Shown: positions 5,482 to 6,119 of the stretch, one piece after another
Position numbering within the stretch: the first letter of the stretch is position 1
How the letters are laid out: the number at the start of each line of letters is the position of its first letter
NCBI GenBank assembly: GCA_003542015.1
Contig: DPLL01000128.1
Location: 7,451 to 13,569 of the forward strand
Length of the DNA: 6,119 nt
DNA from: Microcoleaceae cyanobacterium UBA9251
GTDB taxonomy: Bacteria > Cyanobacteriota > Cyanobacteriia > Cyanobacteriales > Microcoleaceae
Reading direction: 5' to 3'
The notes under the pieces: model-generated
What the model was told of the DNA's origin: nothing
What the model saw: only the letters and a program-made list of their open reading frames with translations
Databases searched by the model: none
Position numbers and translations under genes: made by a program

Positions 5482-5514
5482 AGATACCCGATTTCTTTAA
5501 GAAGTCGGGTATCT
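5482..5514. repeat. 33-bp palindrome AGATACCCGA...TCGGGTATCT
   Basis: The arms AGATACCCGA (5482-5491) and TCGGGTATCT (5505-5514) are perfect 10-bp complements. The inner TTCTT/AAGAA extends the stem past one T-G wobble, leaving almost no loop. It sits 120 bp after hisF. It has no T-run, so it is more likely a dispersed palindromic repeat than an intrinsic terminator, though it could end or protect the hisF transcript. Confidence 0.75.
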
Positions 5515-5709
5515 GGGTATAAATATTCCCTGAGAAAGATGTCAATCCCTAGCTTTTTTAGCTATATATATATTAGTTCAATTTGAAAGACAGCAACTGC
5601 TAAATGCTCTTGCTTGTATCAGACTTTATCTCAAGATTGTGCTGGATTTGATCGAGTCTTAACCAGTAAACCTGCGCGATGAAAAATCATAAAAAGGGAG
5701 AGATTTTCT

Positions 5710-6054
5710 ATGTCTTTTATCAACTTTAACCTACCTATCAACCGTTTACTTCGCTCTTTTATAACTGTTTGTTTTTGTGCTTTGCTGTTTGTTTCTAATG
5801 CTTTCCCAGCTTTGGCAATTACCAGCAGCCCGACAAAAGGTACAGACCAACTTTTGGGAATTGAGAAAGATGCCCAAGAAGCTGTTTTGAGAGATCCGAT
5901 GTCTATGGAAGAAACTGAGGAAAAAGCCAACCAAGGGATTAATGAAATTCAGGGAGATGATGACAAAGACAAGATGAAAAATCCTTCTAATACAAAGGCT
6001 ACATCCTTTGAGCAACAAGTCAGAAAAGCTGTTAGCAATATCAAAAAGGACTAA
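5710..6054 (+). CDS. Small secreted, charged protein of unknown function
   Basis: This 114-residue protein has a clear Sec signal peptide: basic start (NRLLRS, 11-16), hydrophobic core FITVCFCALLFV (17-28) and an AFPALA cleavage site after Ala36. The mature part of about 78 residues is hydrophilic and rich in Asp, Glu and Lys, with GTDQLLGIEKDAQEAV, DPMSMEETEEKANQGINEIQ and a Lys-rich tail. It has no cysteines after the signal and no membrane segment, so it is probably soluble in the periplasm or lumen. It resembles the small exported cyanobacterial proteins often labelled 'low temperature-induced protein', judged from memory of the PLSME...NEGLNEVQGDAD..KM pattern; I hold that name loosely. 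ATG 5710 has a good GGAGAG (5697-5702) seven bases upstream. It is a single-gene unit; no terminator was seen after the stop. Confidence 0.8.
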   Translation: MSFINFNLPINRLLRSFITVCFCALLFVSNAFPALAITSSPTKGTDQLLGIEKDAQEAVLRDPMSMEETEEKANQGINEIQGDDDKDKMKNPSNTKATSFEQQVRKAVSNIKKD

Positions 6055-6094
6055 CTTATAGCACTTTTCAGGTATGTAAGTACATAGCCATTGC

Positions 6095-6119
6095 AGGGAC
6101 ACGGCAGTGCCGTTTCCCT
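6095..6119. repeat. Second copy of the AGGGACACGGC palindromic repeat, at window edge
   Basis: AGGGACACGGCAGTGCCGTTTCCCT is an imperfect palindrome (one mismatched pair) and repeats the unit at 5450-5473. It lies about 40 bp after the small secreted protein gene and may continue past the window. Two units flank that gene, one on each side. Confidence 0.7.

Larger units (their letters stand above)
5363..5709. other. Gene-free spacer between hisF and the small secreted protein gene
   Basis: The first half is occupied by palindromic repeats (5421-5473 and 5482-5514). The second half is AT-rich, with a TATATATATAT run near 5564-5575 and a candidate -35 TTGAAA (5583-5588) but no well-spaced -10. 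The promoter of the 5710 gene is presumably here. No open frame of note is seen. Confidence 0.5.

Noticed and set aside
5482..5514. Intrinsic terminator for hisF
   Set aside because: Strong stem but no loop of normal size and no following T-run; treated as a dispersed palindrome.

Overview
The window is cyanobacterial chromosome. The direct reasons are psbU (an extrinsic photosystem II protein found in cyanobacteria and red algae) at the left edge, copies of the HIP1 octamer GCGATCGC (286-293 and 5060-5067), a cyanobacterial-type HisF, and short palindromic dispersed repeats of a kind common in filamentous cyanobacteria. A filamentous, Microcoleus/Oscillatoria-like host is my guess from the repeat style and protein flavour, not something the sequence proves.

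Layout. Minus strand, right to left: an iscB mobile unit (about 2495-4080) with its omega RNA / HEARO RNA just upstream of the nuclease gene; a middle fragment of a class III adenylate cyclase (2217-2494); an IS200/IS605-type element carrying only tnpB (937-2216); the C-terminal part of the same cyclase (504-936); and psbU (1-368, cut at the window edge). Plus strand: hisF (4592-5362), a palindrome-rich spacer, and a small secreted protein gene (5710-6054), followed by another palindromic repeat at the right edge.

The most notable feature is that one cyclase gene carries two unrelated RNA-guided transposon nucleases, TnpB (presumed ancestor of Cas12) and IscB (presumed ancestor of Cas9). Both are apparently intact, both lie in the same orientation as the gene, and neither has a tnpA transposase beside it. 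The TnpB element can be removed on paper to the base: joining 2217 to 936 restores GDAIMAVWFHKP in frame. The IscB element ends directly before GTGA in the cyclase, the kind of sequence expected 3' of HEARO/IscB insertions. However, the FHA-like N-terminus that should precede it is not found on the far side, so this junction also involves a deletion or rearrangement.

The omega RNA upstream of iscB has a perfect 8-bp long-range closing stem, an internal long stem, a 5-bp hairpin and a possible pseudoknot. Between the iscB unit and hisF lies a second, unassigned structured stretch (4172-4278) with nested perfect stems. The remaining genes (psbU, hisF, small secreted protein) look like ordinary housekeeping or accessory genes that the mobile elements have left intact.
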